From Psychrobacter submarinus (lineage in GTDB: Bacteria > Pseudomonadota > Gammaproteobacteria > Pseudomonadales > Moraxellaceae): a DNA stretch of 64,000 nucleotides. The stretch spans positions 62,001-126,000 of the forward strand of contig NZ_CAJHBQ010000001.1 in NCBI RefSeq assembly GCF_904846685.1. The letters run 5' to 3'. A program made the position numbers and the translations under genes. The first letter of the stretch is position 1. Every line of letters begins with the position of its first letter. This document shows positions 1-10,651 of this stretch, piece by piece. The notes beneath the pieces are model-generated. The model worked only from the letters and a program-made list of their open reading frames with translations, was not told the origin of the DNA and searched no databases.

Positions 1-1010
1 ATAGCCACCCCATTACTGACCTGCTTTAGGATCACTGACTGGGCGCCATCTGCCACACTAGAGGCAATCTCGATGCCGCGATTCATCGGCCCCGGATGCA
101 TAATGAGGGCATCAGGCTTCGCTAGCGCCACGCGCTCAGGGGTGATGCCATAATGTTTGTAGTACTCACTCGATGAGGCCAGTAGCGGCGAGCCAATCCG
201 CTCGTTCTGTATTCTCAGCCCCATGATGACATCACAGTCAGCCACGCATTCATTCATATCCTCATAGACGTTTACGCCAAAACGTTCAATACCTTTAGGC
301 AAAAGTGTGCGCGGCGCAATGACTCGAATGTCCTTGACCCCTAACGTTTGTAGCGCACTAATATCTGAGCGCGCGACTCTTGAGTGTTTAATGTCGCCAA
401 TAATCGCCACCGATAGCTCTTCAAATGGGCGCGGCGCTTCACGATGGATGGTGAGCATATCGAGCATACCTTGGGTCGGATGCGCGTGCCAGCCATCACC
501 GCCATTGATAATGGCAATATCTGGGGTGACCTCTGTAGCCATAAAATGCGCTGCCCCTGAGGCCGAATGACGCACCACAAAAATATCCGCGGTCATCGCT
601 TGCAAGTTCCATAGCGTGTCGCGTAAACTCTCCCCTTTTTTGGTACTTGAGCGCGCAATATCGATATTGAGCACATTAGCGCCCAGACGTTTTTCAGCTA
701 CCTCAAAGGTGGTGCGTGTCCGCGTTGAGGGCTCAAAGAACAAGTTCATGACCGTACAACCCTCAAGCTCAGGCCGGTTTAACAATTGACCTTTTTCATC
801 GATAAAAGTCTCGGCCTTAGCGATGATGCGTTGAAGCTGCGCCTTATTAAGTCCTTCCACTCCTAAGAAGTGGCGAATGCTGCCATCATCATTGAGCTGC
901 GGGCGACTCAGCGAAATATCGAGCTGCTTATGGATAGCGCGAGGATCGACCTTAGCGTAGTCTGTGGGCGAGATATTGACGGTTGAACGGATATCATTAG
1001 AAGTTGGCAT
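1..1010 (-). CDS. pyrB: Aspartate carbamoyltransferase catalytic subunit, 3' end outside window
   Basis: PyrB condenses carbamoyl phosphate with aspartate, the first committed step of pyrimidine synthesis. The gene starts at ATG 1010 and runs off the left edge, so about 336 codons are visible. The carbamoyl-phosphate loop FFEPSTRTRTTFE, the HPTQ motif and the late MHPGPMNRG motif are all present, so little of the C-terminus is missing. The long N-terminal lead and sequence type match the Pseudomonas-like ATCases that work with an inactive dihydroorotase homologue (family knowledge). It is divergent from fbp across about 450 bp. Confidence 0.96.
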   Translation of the reverse strand, partial: MPTSNDIRSTVNISPTDYAKVDPRAIHKQLDISLSRPQLNDDGSIRHFLGVEGLNKAQLQRIIAKAETFIDEKGQLLNRPELEGCTVMNLFFEPSTRTRTTFEVAEKRLGANVLNIDIARSSTKKGESLRDTLWNLQAMTADIFVVRHSASGAAHFMATEVTPDIAIINGGDGWHAHPTQGMLDMLTIHREAPRPFEELSVAIIGDIKHSRVARSDISALQTLGVKDIRVIAPRTLLPKGIERFGVNVYEDMNECVADCDVIMGLRIQNERIGSPLLASSSEYYKHYGITPERVALAKPDALIMHPGPMNRGIEIASSVADGAQSVILKQVSNGVA

Positions 1011-1460
1011 AGTCACGAATCTTTATTATTGATGTAGTAGAAAGATTTTATAAAATAAGTTTAATATAGATCTAAAGGCTCTAAGCGATAATATTGTAAG
1101 CAAACAGCAAGCCTATAATCGCAGACAAAAAGACTTTGTAGTACTTATTTGCTACACTTTACGTGACTGCATTGCTGTCGTCGATAATGATAATAACAAA
1201 TCAGTAGTAATGTCCGTCATAGCGATAGTGTAGCTGATTTTTGTAGTCGTACAAGGGTCCCGCATTATCTATTTATCACGCTCATTTATGACGTGAAGCA
1301 TTATTGCCTTTTTAATAGTTTTTGCAAGTCCAGATAGCGCTAGATAAGAATAAAATAATAGTTACTTATCATAATAGTTACTTATATTGTATCTAGAGTA
1401 TGTTGAACCTACGCTACCCTATACTTTTAACCTCTACCTTTACATCTCCTAGGAAACCCT
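1011..1460. other. Divergent intergenic region pyrB-fbp
   Basis: About 450 bp of AT-rich DNA between two divergent genes, presumably holding both promoters. The only structure noticed is a 15-bp direct repeat, ATAATAGTTACTTAT, at 1355-1369 and 1371-1385, just upstream of fbp. No small gene with a convincing start was seen. Confidence 0.6.
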
Positions 1461-2444
1461 ATGATGACCTTAGCACAATATCTAAACCACCACTCCGCAA
1501 ACCCTGCGGTCACTGAGCTTATTACGACGGTTACTGATGTGGGTAAGACGATCTCACAACTGCTTCAAAAAGGCGCGCTAGCGGATATCCTAGGAGAAGC
1601 GGGTAATCAAAACGTGCAAGGCGAAGAACAAAAAAAGCTCGATGTGTTAGCCAATGACTTATTGCTAGAAGCTTTAGCAGATAACAAACATTGTGCTGGA
1701 GTAGCATCAGAAGAGCTCGATCACGCTACACCTGCCAATAAGGATGGTAGCCTACTTATCTTGTTTGATCCTCTAGATGGCTCATCGAACATCGATATTA
1801 ATATGGCAGTGGGTACTATTTTTTCTATTTTGCCTTATCAGCGTCAAGGTCAAGTCAGCGCTGATGAAGACTTTTTGCAAGCTGGCAATCAACAACTAGC
1901 AGCAGGGTATCTATTGTACGGCACCTCTACGGTTCTTGCTTTGACTATAGATGATAACGTCGCTATGTTTAGCTTAGATCCCGATAGCGGCGACTATTTG
2001 CTGATCGAAGAGCAAGTACAGATCTCAGCGGATACTAGCGAGTATGCTATCAATGCCTCGAACTATCGCTATTGGCAGCCGCCTATGCAGCAGTATATCG
2101 ATGAGCTAATCGCTGGCAAGACTGGCGTTCGTGGCCGCGATTTTAATACTCGCTGGGTTGCGGCCATGGTCGGCGATGTGCACCGAATCTTATGCCGCGG
2201 CGGTCTTTTTACTTATCCATTCGACACTAAAGACCCCAACAAAGCCGGTAAACTGCGCTTAATGTATGAAGCCAATCCGATGAGCTTACTTATAGAGCGT
2301 GCAGGCGGCATGGCAACCGACGCTATCACACGTATACTAGATATCGAACCCACCGATATCCATCAGCGTGTACCGGTGGTGCTCGGTAGCAAAAACGAAG
2401 TCGCTTATGTCAAACAGCTCCATAGCGCTCATAATGAGTCGTAA
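1461..2444 (+). CDS. fbp: Fructose-1,6-bisphosphatase class I
   Basis: This gluconeogenic enzyme hydrolyses fructose-1,6-bisphosphate to fructose-6-phosphate. The 327-aa protein has the usual class I length. The metal and catalytic loop [19 protein letters not shown] lies near residue 100, and the C-terminal substrate region contains [14 protein letters not shown]. It starts with two adjacent ATG codons after CTAGGAAACCCT, so the start may be 1461 or 1464. The TrmH-like gene follows 128 bp downstream on the same strand. Confidence 0.96.
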   Translation: MMTLAQYLNHHSANPAVTELITTVTDVGKTISQLLQKGALADILGEAGNQNVQGEEQKKLDVLANDLLLEALADNKHCAGVASEELDHATPANKDGSLLILFDPLDGSSNIDINMAVGTIFSILPYQRQGQVSADEDFLQAGNQQLAAGYLLYGTSTVLALTIDDNVAMFSLDPDSGDYLLIEEQVQISADTSEYAINASNYRYWQPPMQQYIDELIAGKTGVRGRDFNTRWVAAMVGDVHRILCRGGLFTYPFDTKDPNKAGKLRLMYEANPMSLLIERAGGMATDAITRILDIEPTDIHQRVPVVLGSKNEVAYVKQLHSAHNES

Positions 2445-2572
2445 GCTTAATTAGCTAAAGTAACGCTGATAAGGAGTTACTGAGATCAACCTTATCGGCG
2501 GCCCTTTGACTGGCTCTATTTCTATCGCCTTTGTAGTTTTTATTTTCATTATCACCTTTTAAGCAGGCTGCT

Positions 2573-3367
2573 ATGACCTCTACTCCTATTGAGCTGATTA
2601 CCTCTGATAAGAACCAAACCGTAAAGCTGGCCAAAGCACTCTTAACTCAAGCTCGCCAGCGAAAAAAGCAAGGACAAACGGTCATAGAGGGCATTCACTT
2701 AATGGACGCAGCTCTGCGCAGTGACTACCCCTTAGTGCAAGTGCTATTAGCGCAGTCCGCACACAGCCACCCTGAGGTGCAGCAGCTATTAGCTCGCCTG
2801 CCTACTTATACCAGTATTTTGACTGTCGCCGATTCGCTCTATGCCAGCATTCGCAGCTTAGGGGCAGGCGTAGATATTATGGCAATAATCGATATACCGG
2901 CCCCAGCTCTGCCTACAATTGATCATGACTGCTTGATCTTAAATGATGTACAAGATAGTGGTAACGTAGGCACCTTACTTCGTACGGCCGCGGCGGTCGG
3001 TATCGAGACCGTGCTTTGTAGCACGAACACCGCGCAGGCATGGTCGCCCAAAACCCTACGAGCCGGCATGGGTGCTCAGTTTGCTCTGAACATCTACGAA
3101 AACTTAGCTATAGCAGATATTTTGCAGCAAGTACAGACGCCGCTACTTGCGACTAGTTCTCATACAGATACCTTGATTTATGACTATGACTTACGTAGCC
3201 CTATTGCGTGGATAATGGGACACGAAGGCCAAGGGGTGAGTGATGAGCTCATGCAGTGCGCGACCCCTATTGCGCTACCGCAGCCCAATGGTCAAGAGAG
3301 CTTAAATGTGGCTATCGCAGGGTCGCTATGTCTATACGAAACGTTAAGGCAAAGACAATATAGCTAA
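2573..3367 (+). CDS. TrmH/SpoU-family RNA 2'-O-methyltransferase
   Basis: A 264-aa SPOUT-class methyltransferase expected to use SAM to methylate a ribose 2'-OH in rRNA or tRNA. The three SpoU motifs are visible in order: LNDVQDSGNVGTLLRTAAA, IAWIMGHEGQGVSDE and LPQPNGQESLNVAIAGS. The N-terminal 100 residues resemble the substrate-binding domain of RlmB-like proteins (MTSTPIELITSDKNQTVK). The exact RNA target cannot be assigned from the sequence. It converges on the oxygenase gene with an 18-bp gap. Confidence 0.88.
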   Translation: MTSTPIELITSDKNQTVKLAKALLTQARQRKKQGQTVIEGIHLMDAALRSDYPLVQVLLAQSAHSHPEVQQLLARLPTYTSILTVADSLYASIRSLGAGVDIMAIIDIPAPALPTIDHDCLILNDVQDSGNVGTLLRTAAAVGIETVLCSTNTAQAWSPKTLRAGMGAQFALNIYENLAIADILQQVQTPLLATSSHTDTLIYDYDLRSPIAWIMGHEGQGVSDELMQCATPIALPQPNGQESLNVAIAGSLCLYETLRQRQYS

Positions 3368-3385
3368 ACCTCCTTAAACTCCACG

Positions 3386-4198
3386 CTAGCTGACGTAAGG
3401 GTTTGCTCGTAGCCATTTAGTGGCTAAAAACTTCGTGCCTTTATTTACTGGCATGCCTGCGTGTAAGCTTAAAGGTTCGATACTGCCATCAAACTTGGTG
3501 TTAGCAAAATATAATGCCATGCCCTTTTTGGGTCTGACTTCTAGATTTATCTTTGGAAAGTTAGTACCACCGCCCGCCTCGACATCCGATAGATACATCA
3601 GCAAAGTACCGACGCGTTGACCGCCTTTACCGATGTTTTTTTGATAATTTGCGTTTTTAGGATCAAAAAAATCATAATGTGGGCGATATTCTTGGCCCTT
3701 ACCATACTTTAAAACCTGTAACCCTTCTCCATGAACCACTGGCCAATGTAATAGGGCTGCTATCCTATTTTCTATTGTCGTTATCAAAGGCGTAGCACCG
3801 CGCTGGAAGCCGTGGCTTTTACTGGTTCTGGCATCGTGCTCTGCAAAAGTACCATCGACAGGGCTCACAACTCGAGAGTCTCGCATATTACCTTCAGAAC
3901 TGCTTATCAGTTGATCACACTCTTTATGACTTAAGAAGCCTTCGATGACGGCGACAAAGGGAGGGTAAAAAGTCGATGCCAGTCTCACCGTCTTATCCGG
4001 CAGCACTATCGAGTTATGGCTCATACCCATATAAGGAATATTGATCGTACCTGATTGCTGCGACATTAGCTCATAGGCTGCGCCATAAAAACCTCTCTCA
4101 AAAAGCGTATTAATGATTTTATGATAAGCGACGCCGCGATTTATATTGTTTGCGATCCACTGCTGCCAAGTCGGTTCTAACTGTAAAATTGCATTCAT
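3386..4198 (-). CDS. 2OG-Fe(II) oxygenase, prolyl 4-hydroxylase alpha-like
   Basis: A 270-aa protein whose C-terminal half is a P4Hc-type double-stranded beta-helix dioxygenase. The iron ligands appear to be H174 and D176 (YRPHYDFF) and H246 (SLHAGMPV), with K256 as the probable 2-oxoglutarate ligand. GGQRVGTLLMYLSDVEAGGGT is the usual core strand. The substrate is unknown; bacterial relatives hydroxylate prolines in proteins such as EF-Tu (family knowledge). No signal peptide is seen, so it is probably cytoplasmic. Confidence 0.85.
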   Translation of the reverse strand: MNAILQLEPTWQQWIANNINRGVAYHKIINTLFERGFYGAAYELMSQQSGTINIPYMGMSHNSIVLPDKTVRLASTFYPPFVAVIEGFLSHKECDQLISSSEGNMRDSRVVSPVDGTFAEHDARTSKSHGFQRGATPLITTIENRIAALLHWPVVHGEGLQVLKYGKGQEYRPHYDFFDPKNANYQKNIGKGGQRVGTLLMYLSDVEAGGGTNFPKINLEVRPKKGMALYFANTKFDGSIEPLSLHAGMPVNKGTKFLATKWLRANPYVS

Positions 4199-4396
4199 AC
4201 TGATTCTCTACCTTCTCGTCCGTGACAATTATCTCAATAGCATTGTAGAGTCATATAGTAGCCTAAACGCAGCCTCTATCCGATAACCCCACCCTAACCA
4301 ACACTACTTCAAACTACTATAAAGTGGATTTTTATAAATTATAAGGTCGACTCAATATATAATCTTAGTCTAATAATCAGTCCAATAGTCAGCTCA

Positions 4397-4428
4397 ATAA
4401 AAAGCCCCGCTATATGATAGCAGGGCTT
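4397..4428 (-). terminator. Intrinsic terminator of etfBA
   Basis: On the minus strand AAGCCCTGCTA and TAGCGGGGCTT form an 11-bp stem followed by a run of T, about 45 bp beyond the etfA stop codon. Confidence 0.8.
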
Positions 4429-4472
4429 ATATAATACAAATTAAGTTTCTTAGTAGTCAAAAGCGTTGAGCT

Positions 4473-5405
4473 TTATACCTTGCTAGTCAATTCAGGTAAA
4501 GCTTCGAATAGATCTGCTTCTAAGAAGTAATCGGCAACGCTAGCAATAGGCGCTTCTGGGTCATTATTGATCGCAACGATAACTTTAGAGTCTTTCATAC
4601 CTGCTAAATGCTGAATCGCACCAGAGATACCAGCGGCGATATAAAGCTGCGGCGCAACAATCTTGCCTGTTTGACCGACCTGCATGTCGTTTGGCACATA
4701 ACCTGCGTCTACAGCGGCGCGTGATGCACCGATAGCAGCGCCTAGCTTATCTGCTAATGGCTCAATGTATTTAGTGAAGTTTTCACCATTTGCCAAGGCA
4801 CGACCACCTGAGACGACAATACCAGCTGAAGTCAGCTCTGGACGATCTGAGGCTGCCATCTCTTCATTAACGAAGCTTGACTTACCTGCGTCTTGTACAT
4901 TATCGATGGTTTCAACAGAGGCTGAACCACCTTCACTTGCTACTGGGTCAAAAGCGGTCGTACGTACAGTGACAACTACTTTTTCTTCTGAGGTTTTCAC
5001 TGTCGCAGTCGCGTTACCAGCATAAATAGGACGCTCAAAAGTATGCGCGTCTACTACTGCTGAGATCTCAGACAGCATACTAACGTCAAGTAGCGCTGCA
5101 ACGCGAGGCATAAAGTTCTTACCGGTTGTGGTCGCAGCGGCAACAATATGGCTGTAATCACCAGCAATATCAGCTACCAATAGCGCAACGTTTGCGGCTA
5201 GTTGATGCTCATAAGCGGCATTATCCGCTAATAAGACTTTGCTAACACCTTCAGCTTTTGCTGCTTCATCAGCTGCTGCTTGAGCGCTACTGCCAGCGAC
5301 TAATACATGGACGTCATCGCCCATTTGCTTTGCCGCAGCGATAGTATTTAAGGTTGCCTTTTTTAGACTGGCATTGTCATGTTCTGCATATACCAAAATG
5401 GCCAT
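4473..5405 (-). CDS. etfA: Electron transfer flavoprotein alpha subunit
   Basis: The 310-aa alpha subunit binds FAD and, with EtfB, passes electrons from acyl-CoA and related dehydrogenases to ETF-quinone oxidoreductase. The C-terminal FAD domain is clear: GRALANGENF, GQTGKIVAPQLYIAAGISGA and the closing AINNDPEAPIASVADY. It lies 161 bp downstream of etfB on the same strand and is followed by a strong terminator, so the two form a transcription unit. Confidence 0.96.
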   Translation of the reverse strand: MAILVYAEHDNASLKKATLNTIAAAKQMGDDVHVLVAGSSAQAAADEAAKAEGVSKVLLADNAAYEHQLAANVALLVADIAGDYSHIVAAATTTGKNFMPRVAALLDVSMLSEISAVVDAHTFERPIYAGNATATVKTSEEKVVVTVRTTAFDPVASEGGSASVETIDNVQDAGKSSFVNEEMAASDRPELTSAGIVVSGGRALANGENFTKYIEPLADKLGAAIGASRAAVDAGYVPNDMQVGQTGKIVAPQLYIAAGISGAIQHLAGMKDSKVIVAINNDPEAPIASVADYFLEADLFEALPELTSKV

Positions 5406-5566
5406 TGTTTTTGTCCTTTATATATTCGCGTAATCGTTTATGTGCTTTAATATCTATGATGGCAGCTTTTGTGATATGTCTTATTCTTCAGTCCCTACTC
5501 TATCTTTTAATCAGACGGATTTTAAAAGAAACTATGCATATCACTTTGCCAAATATATAGTCAATA

Positions 5567-6316
5567 TTAGATTACTTTAGCTTCATTTTTTAGCTTATCA
5601 ACCAACTCATCTACAGACTTCACAGTGATACCTGCCTGACGCTCTGCTGGCGGCTCAACTTTAGTAATTTGCTGCTTAGATGCCATATCTACACCAAAAT
5701 CAGCTGGTGTCTTTTCATCAAGTGGCTTTTTCTTTGCTTTCATGATGTTTGGTAGCTTAGCATAGCGTGGCTCATTTAGACGTAAATCAGTAGTGATAAT
5801 AGCCGGTAGATCTAAAGCAACGGTCTGCAAACCACCATCAATCTCACGAGTGACGTTGACTTTATCGCCTTCTACTTTGACCTCTGAAGCGAAAGTACCT
5901 TGACCTACGCCCATCAGCGCCGCTAGCATCTGACCGGTTTGGTTGTTGTCATCATCAATAGCTTGCTTACCTAACAAGATGATATCAGTGCTCTCGCTCT
6001 CAGCGATGTTTTTTAAGATTTTAGCGACTTGTAGCGGATATGGTTTTTCATCAGTTTGGACGAGTACACCACGATCAGCACCTAGTGCTAAAGCTGCACG
6101 GATCTGCTCTTGTGACTCTTTTGGTCCGATTGACGCGACGATAATCTCATCAATGACGCCTGCTTCTTTTAGGCGTACTGCCTCTTCTACAGCGATTTCA
6201 TCAAATGGGTTGATAGACATCTTAGTATTCGATAAGTCGACACCTGAGTTATCAGCTTTGACACGAACTTTTACGTTATAATCAATGACACGCTTGACCG
6301 CGACTAATGCTTTCAT
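5567..6316 (-). CDS. etfB: Electron transfer flavoprotein beta subunit
   Basis: The 249-aa beta subunit binds AMP and forms the ETF heterodimer with EtfA. It starts [19 protein letters not shown] and has the signature region [19 protein letters not shown] plus [20 protein letters not shown], the AMP-binding stretch. Length and ends fit the family exactly. It is the first gene of the etfBA unit; its promoter must lie in the 333-bp gap upstream. Confidence 0.96.
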   Translation of the reverse strand: MKALVAVKRVIDYNVKVRVKADNSGVDLSNTKMSINPFDEIAVEEAVRLKEAGVIDEIIVASIGPKESQEQIRAALALGADRGVLVQTDEKPYPLQVAKILKNIAESESTDIILLGKQAIDDDNNQTGQMLAALMGVGQGTFASEVKVEGDKVNVTREIDGGLQTVALDLPAIITTDLRLNEPRYAKLPNIMKAKKKPLDEKTPADFGVDMASKQQITKVEPPAERQAGITVKSVDELVDKLKNEAKVI

Positions 6317-6649
6317 ACGTTCCTCGTTTATGAATATTATGAATTAAAGCCATTCATTGATGGCTAATATAGATCTTACTTTTATTAATCTTACCTTTGA
6401 CACATAAGTTTACTATAGTCAGTAAACTGGGATGTGGTAAATATTTACGCTTAGCTTATAAGACCCGACTATCTTGCGTGAGCAAGGCTTTTAGGTCAAG
6501 ATGACGCCGTGAATAATGGGTCATAAATTTATAAGCATTTGAATAAATACTATAATTAAAACAATGATAGCTTTGCTCGTTTTCCTAAAGCCTTGTTATT
6601 AGTACCCTTTATAGCATCTGTCACCTGCAAATTGCTTAACGTTTTGTTA
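6317..6649. other. Intergenic region upstream of etfB
   Basis: 333 bp of AT-rich DNA between the etfB start and the DUF421 stop. It should hold the etfB promoter. No RNA gene or convincing small ORF was recognised. Confidence 0.5.
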
Positions 6650-7243
6650 TTATTTCGAAAATACGTCTACCCTACTTTGCTGCTCAATACCATTATCGTA
6701 GGTCGTTACCAAAATCTCATTATCGCGAATATCGTCAAATAGCGACCAATCAGGACTGGTATCGCTGGATTTTATAACGCTTATGTCAGCTGTCGTCTCC
6801 ATAATCACTGCAAAAACTTCTGATTTAGATTTTATGCCATTTTTACGTAGGATTTGTTTGATATCGTTCTCGCTAAGCTTTGCTTTTTTTAGATTGTCAT
6901 AAAGATACGCTCCATTCGCCATCAAGATAATAGGCTGATTATCTATAAGCGCTTTAAATGGCTTGAACTTTCGTCTAATGATGGAGAGTACTGCTTGCAG
7001 CGTGAACAGCATCCCAATAGCAAACACGCCTTGCAGCAGCGACGTTGATTTTGACAATACGGTTGATGCCAATATGCTACCGATACCGACAGTCATAGCC
7101 AAGTCATAACTCGATAACTTCGAGAAGCTACGTAAACCAACAATACGAGTAAACAATATCAGACAAAAATAAAAGCCGATAACTGACAGTGCTATACCGA
7201 CAACTTGTTGCCAATTAATCGAAAACCAAGTTTGCCAATCCAT
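6650..7243 (-). CDS. DUF421 (YetF-like) membrane protein
   Basis: The 197-aa protein has three predicted membrane segments in its first 90 residues followed by a cytoplasmic domain. The family signature region FTRIVGLRSFSKLSSYDLA is present, as is the typical soluble-domain stretch DNQPIILMANGAYLYDNLKK. Members of this family are inner-membrane proteins, some linked to spore or stress functions; no biochemical role is established here. It seems to be a single-gene unit. Confidence 0.8.
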   Translation of the reverse strand: MDWQTWFSINWQQVVGIALSVIGFYFCLILFTRIVGLRSFSKLSSYDLAMTVGIGSILASTVLSKSTSLLQGVFAIGMLFTLQAVLSIIRRKFKPFKALIDNQPIILMANGAYLYDNLKKAKLSENDIKQILRKNGIKSKSEVFAVIMETTADISVIKSSDTSPDWSLFDDIRDNEILVTTYDNGIEQQSRVDVFSK

Positions 7244-7445
7244 ATTCTTATCCTAGTCGTTTTGTTTTTGTAGATGACATTCATTGTAAGATATCAGACA
7301 AGATTCGCTTGTTACTTTCTTTTTATTATCTCCTGCAAACTGTTGAACATGAGTAAGTAATGCTTTAATTCAAAAACGGTTGTCTCTCAAAGCGCTATCG
7401 AGGTATTTGCAGATAGCCTTTTGTACAATTTATCCAAAATTTAGA

Positions 7446-7478
7446 CAAAAAAAAGCAACCCGATGAGAGGTTGCTTTT
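7446..7478 (-). terminator. Terminator downstream of csp
   Basis: On the minus strand AAAAGCAACC and GGGTTGCTTTT pair around a 7-base loop, followed by eight T. It sits about 110 bp beyond the csp stop codon. The rest of the 7244-7587 gap shows no other feature. Confidence 0.8.
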
Positions 7479-7587
7479 GCTATACAGTCTAAACAATAGG
7501 TTTGTTGTTCTCACAACATAGTCATTTGTGCGTGTAGATCTATAAATAAGAGTAACTGATATCAGTTATCCCCTATAGTAAATACAC

Positions 7588-7800
7588 TTATAGTGCTTCG
7601 ATTTGCTCAGCTTGTGGACCTTTTTGGCCTTCACCTAAAACGAATAACACTTTTTGGCCTTCCGCTAGTGTTTTGAAACCACTACCTTGGATAGCGCTGT
7701 AATGAGCAAATACATCTTGACCGCCATTATCTTGTGCGATGAAACCAAAGCCTTTAGCTTCATTAAACCACTTTACGGTGCCTTCAACTTTATCAGACAT
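7588..7800 (-). CDS. CspA-family cold-shock protein
   Basis: A 70-aa single cold-shock domain that binds single-stranded RNA or DNA and melts mRNA secondary structure at low temperature. Both nucleic-acid motifs are present: RNP1 KGFGFI and RNP2 VFAHYS. The 269 bp upstream up to the next gene is long enough for the extended regulatory 5' UTR typical of csp mRNAs, but no cold box was identified with certainty. Confidence 0.94.
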   Translation of the reverse strand: MSDKVEGTVKWFNEAKGFGFIAQDNGGQDVFAHYSAIQGSGFKTLAEGQKVLFVLGEGQKGPQAEQIEAL

Positions 7801-8069
7801 AATTTTTCCTAACTCTTAAACGATTGGTGCGACATCAGTCATCACCGATTAATTGATAAATACCCATCTGCTTTTGGATTGAACCCTTAACCAAACACAA
7901 TAATTTATCTTAGCGATTGCTTACCGTTATTGGCTTACAGCCTATGAGCACTCTTCGATTATAGCAGTTTTTATCAATAGTGACAGGTTAAATTAGGTAT
8001 TTTTGTAAAGTTTTAATTGTTATTCCTTGCCAATGAGTGAGTCTTATGTCCATACATAATAGACAAGCT

Positions 8070-8516
8070 TTAACTTGCTATAGGTAACCAAGGTGACGCT
8101 AATACTAATAAACACAGAGCGAAGAATATCAATGCAAAAGATTGGCTATACGCTATATATTTGACGGGTACCACCAAATCTGCAGGTGAGTCTGGAATGC
8201 CTTTGCGCTTTAGTAGTCGCGTGCCATATATCCAGCCAAAAACAGTATAGATACCATAAGCGGCGGGCACAGCCACAGCAAGTGGTGCTAAATCTATAGC
8301 GTACAAAGCGATAGTTGAGACAAAAAACCAAGCGGTATCTGCAAATGAGCTGAACTTAAATAGCGCTGACTTAGGTAGCTTACCGTCACTGCGCTTGAGC
8401 ATTGAGCACTCAATCCAAATCAAAACAGCGACTACGGCGCTAAGAGTAACATATACGAACTGCGGCGTTAGCCAGTCTGGATTTGATATTTGCACAACAC
8501 AACCTATAGTTAACAT
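8070..8516 (-). CDS. Conserved-looking small membrane protein, unknown function
   Basis: I do not recognise this 148-aa protein. It has about four hydrophobic segments (roughly residues 15-35, 57-75, 78-98 and 122-143) and a short polar C-terminus, so it is predicted to be an inner-membrane protein. Codon use is like the neighbouring core genes. It has no operon partner: the cold-shock gene lies 269 bp away and ilvC over 450 bp upstream beyond a terminator. Confidence 0.6.
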   Translation of the reverse strand: MLTIGCVVQISNPDWLTPQFVYVTLSAVVAVLIWIECSMLKRSDGKLPKSALFKFSSFADTAWFFVSTIALYAIDLAPLAVAVPAAYGIYTVFGWIYGTRLLKRKGIPDSPADLVVPVKYIAYSQSFALIFFALCLLVLASPWLPIAS

Positions 8517-8771
8517 TAAATTTAGTTTTGTCTTATTTTTTGCTTAGTCTGGAGAGAAGCACATAAATCGCGCTTTTAGATCGATAGTTGTAAACCATAC
8601 ATTCATAGTAATCATGATAATGACTCATGCAGTAACGACTTAAAAAGCATATCGAGCACTACAAATACTGATTCAGAGACTAAGCTGAGTGCTTATATGA
8701 GGCAATGTCTACTCGTTTTCAAGATCCTTGTTGGACTAGACGGCGCTTTTTCTACTATAAACTTTTTACTT

Positions 8772-8810
8772 ATAAAAAACCCATGCCATCGAGCGGATAG
8801 CATGGGTTAG
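8772..8810 (-). terminator. Intrinsic terminator of ilvC
   Basis: On the minus strand AACCCATGC and GCATGGGTT pair around a 13-base loop and are followed by TTTTTATA. It lies about 160 bp beyond the ilvC stop, separated from it by the 15-bp minisatellite. The remaining bases up to 8517 show nothing else. Confidence 0.8.
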
Positions 8811-8844
8811 TATTTTGATTGAAACTAAAATCTTAGAACTTATA

Positions 8845-8934
8845 TTTTAAGTACTTAGATTTTAAGTACTTAGATTTTAAGTACTTAGACTTTAAAGACT
8901 TAGACTTTAAAGACTTAGACTTTAAAACTTAAGT
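8845..8934. repeat. 15-bp minisatellite, about six units
   Basis: Three perfect copies of TTTTAAGTACTTAGA (8845-8889) are followed by two copies of the variant CTTTAAAGACTTAGA (8890-8919) and a degenerate sixth unit. The array lies between the ilvC stop codon and its terminator, so it should be transcribed in the ilvC 3' UTR. The two blocks of identical variants indicate growth by tandem duplication. Confidence 0.9.
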
Positions 8935-8969
8935 CCCAAAACTACAAAGACACCTTATTCAGGTTGGCT

Positions 8970-10001
<1,032 letters not shown>

Positions 10002-10153
10002 TTAATCATGGAGAGCCATGGCTAGTAACACTTATAGTATCGCCAATGTATTCATTGATTGTACGCTATAAGCTTGTTGTTAATTTTAAGTTATCAGTTT
10101 TAAAGTCCTGATAACTGACAGTGTTAATTTCGATATCAAACTTAAAATGAGTT

Positions 10154-10651
10154 TTATATACTTAGCGTTTTTTCGCCGCGGGCAATACCTATCACCCCAG
10201 AGCGGACGACTTCAAGTACGCGCTCACGGCCTATAGTCTCAATGAAACCATCGAGCTTGGCTTTATCACCGACGATTTGGATGGTGTATAAGCTGGCATT
10301 GACATCGACGATCTGCGCGCGAAAGATATCTGCGCTACGTTTAATCTCTTCACGGACATTACCAGTCGCGCGCACTTTAATCAGCATCAGCTCACGCTCA
10401 ACATGAACTGTTTCGGATAAGTTAAGCACTTTAACGACTTCAATAAGCTTATGCAACTGCTTAGTGATTTGCTCTATTTTCTCTGGAGACGTGATCGTCG
10501 TTAGCGTCAAACGCGAGATTGTAGGATCATCAGTTGGGGCGACGTTCAAAGTCTCGATATTATAGCCGCGCTGCGAGAATAAGCCGACCAATCGCGACAA
10601 CGACCCTGCTTCGTTTTCCATTAATACCGAGATCAGATGTGGTTGTTGCAT
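10154..10651 (-). CDS. ilvH: Acetolactate synthase small (regulatory) subunit
   Basis: This ACT-domain subunit activates IlvB and gives feedback inhibition by valine. I place the start at ATG 10651 ([20 protein letters not shown]), not at the in-frame ATG 10678. The start overlaps the ilvB stop as TAATG and has a strong AAAGGGGAG site eight bases before it, and this start fits the family length (165 aa). The N-terminal ACT motif GLFSQRGYNIETLNVAPT is clear. Translation is probably coupled to ilvB. Confidence 0.94.
   Translation of the reverse strand: MQQPHLISVLMENEAGSLSRLVGLFSQRGYNIETLNVAPTDDPTISRLTLTTITSPEKIEQITKQLHKLIEVVKVLNLSETVHVERELMLIKVRATGNVREEIKRSADIFRAQIVDVNASLYTIQIVGDKAKLDGFIETIGRERVLEVVRSGVIGIARGEKTLSI

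Noticed and set aside
8845..8934. Regular repeats that could suggest a CRISPR array
   Set aside because: The 15-bp units are contiguous with no spacers and no cas genes are near; it is a minisatellite.
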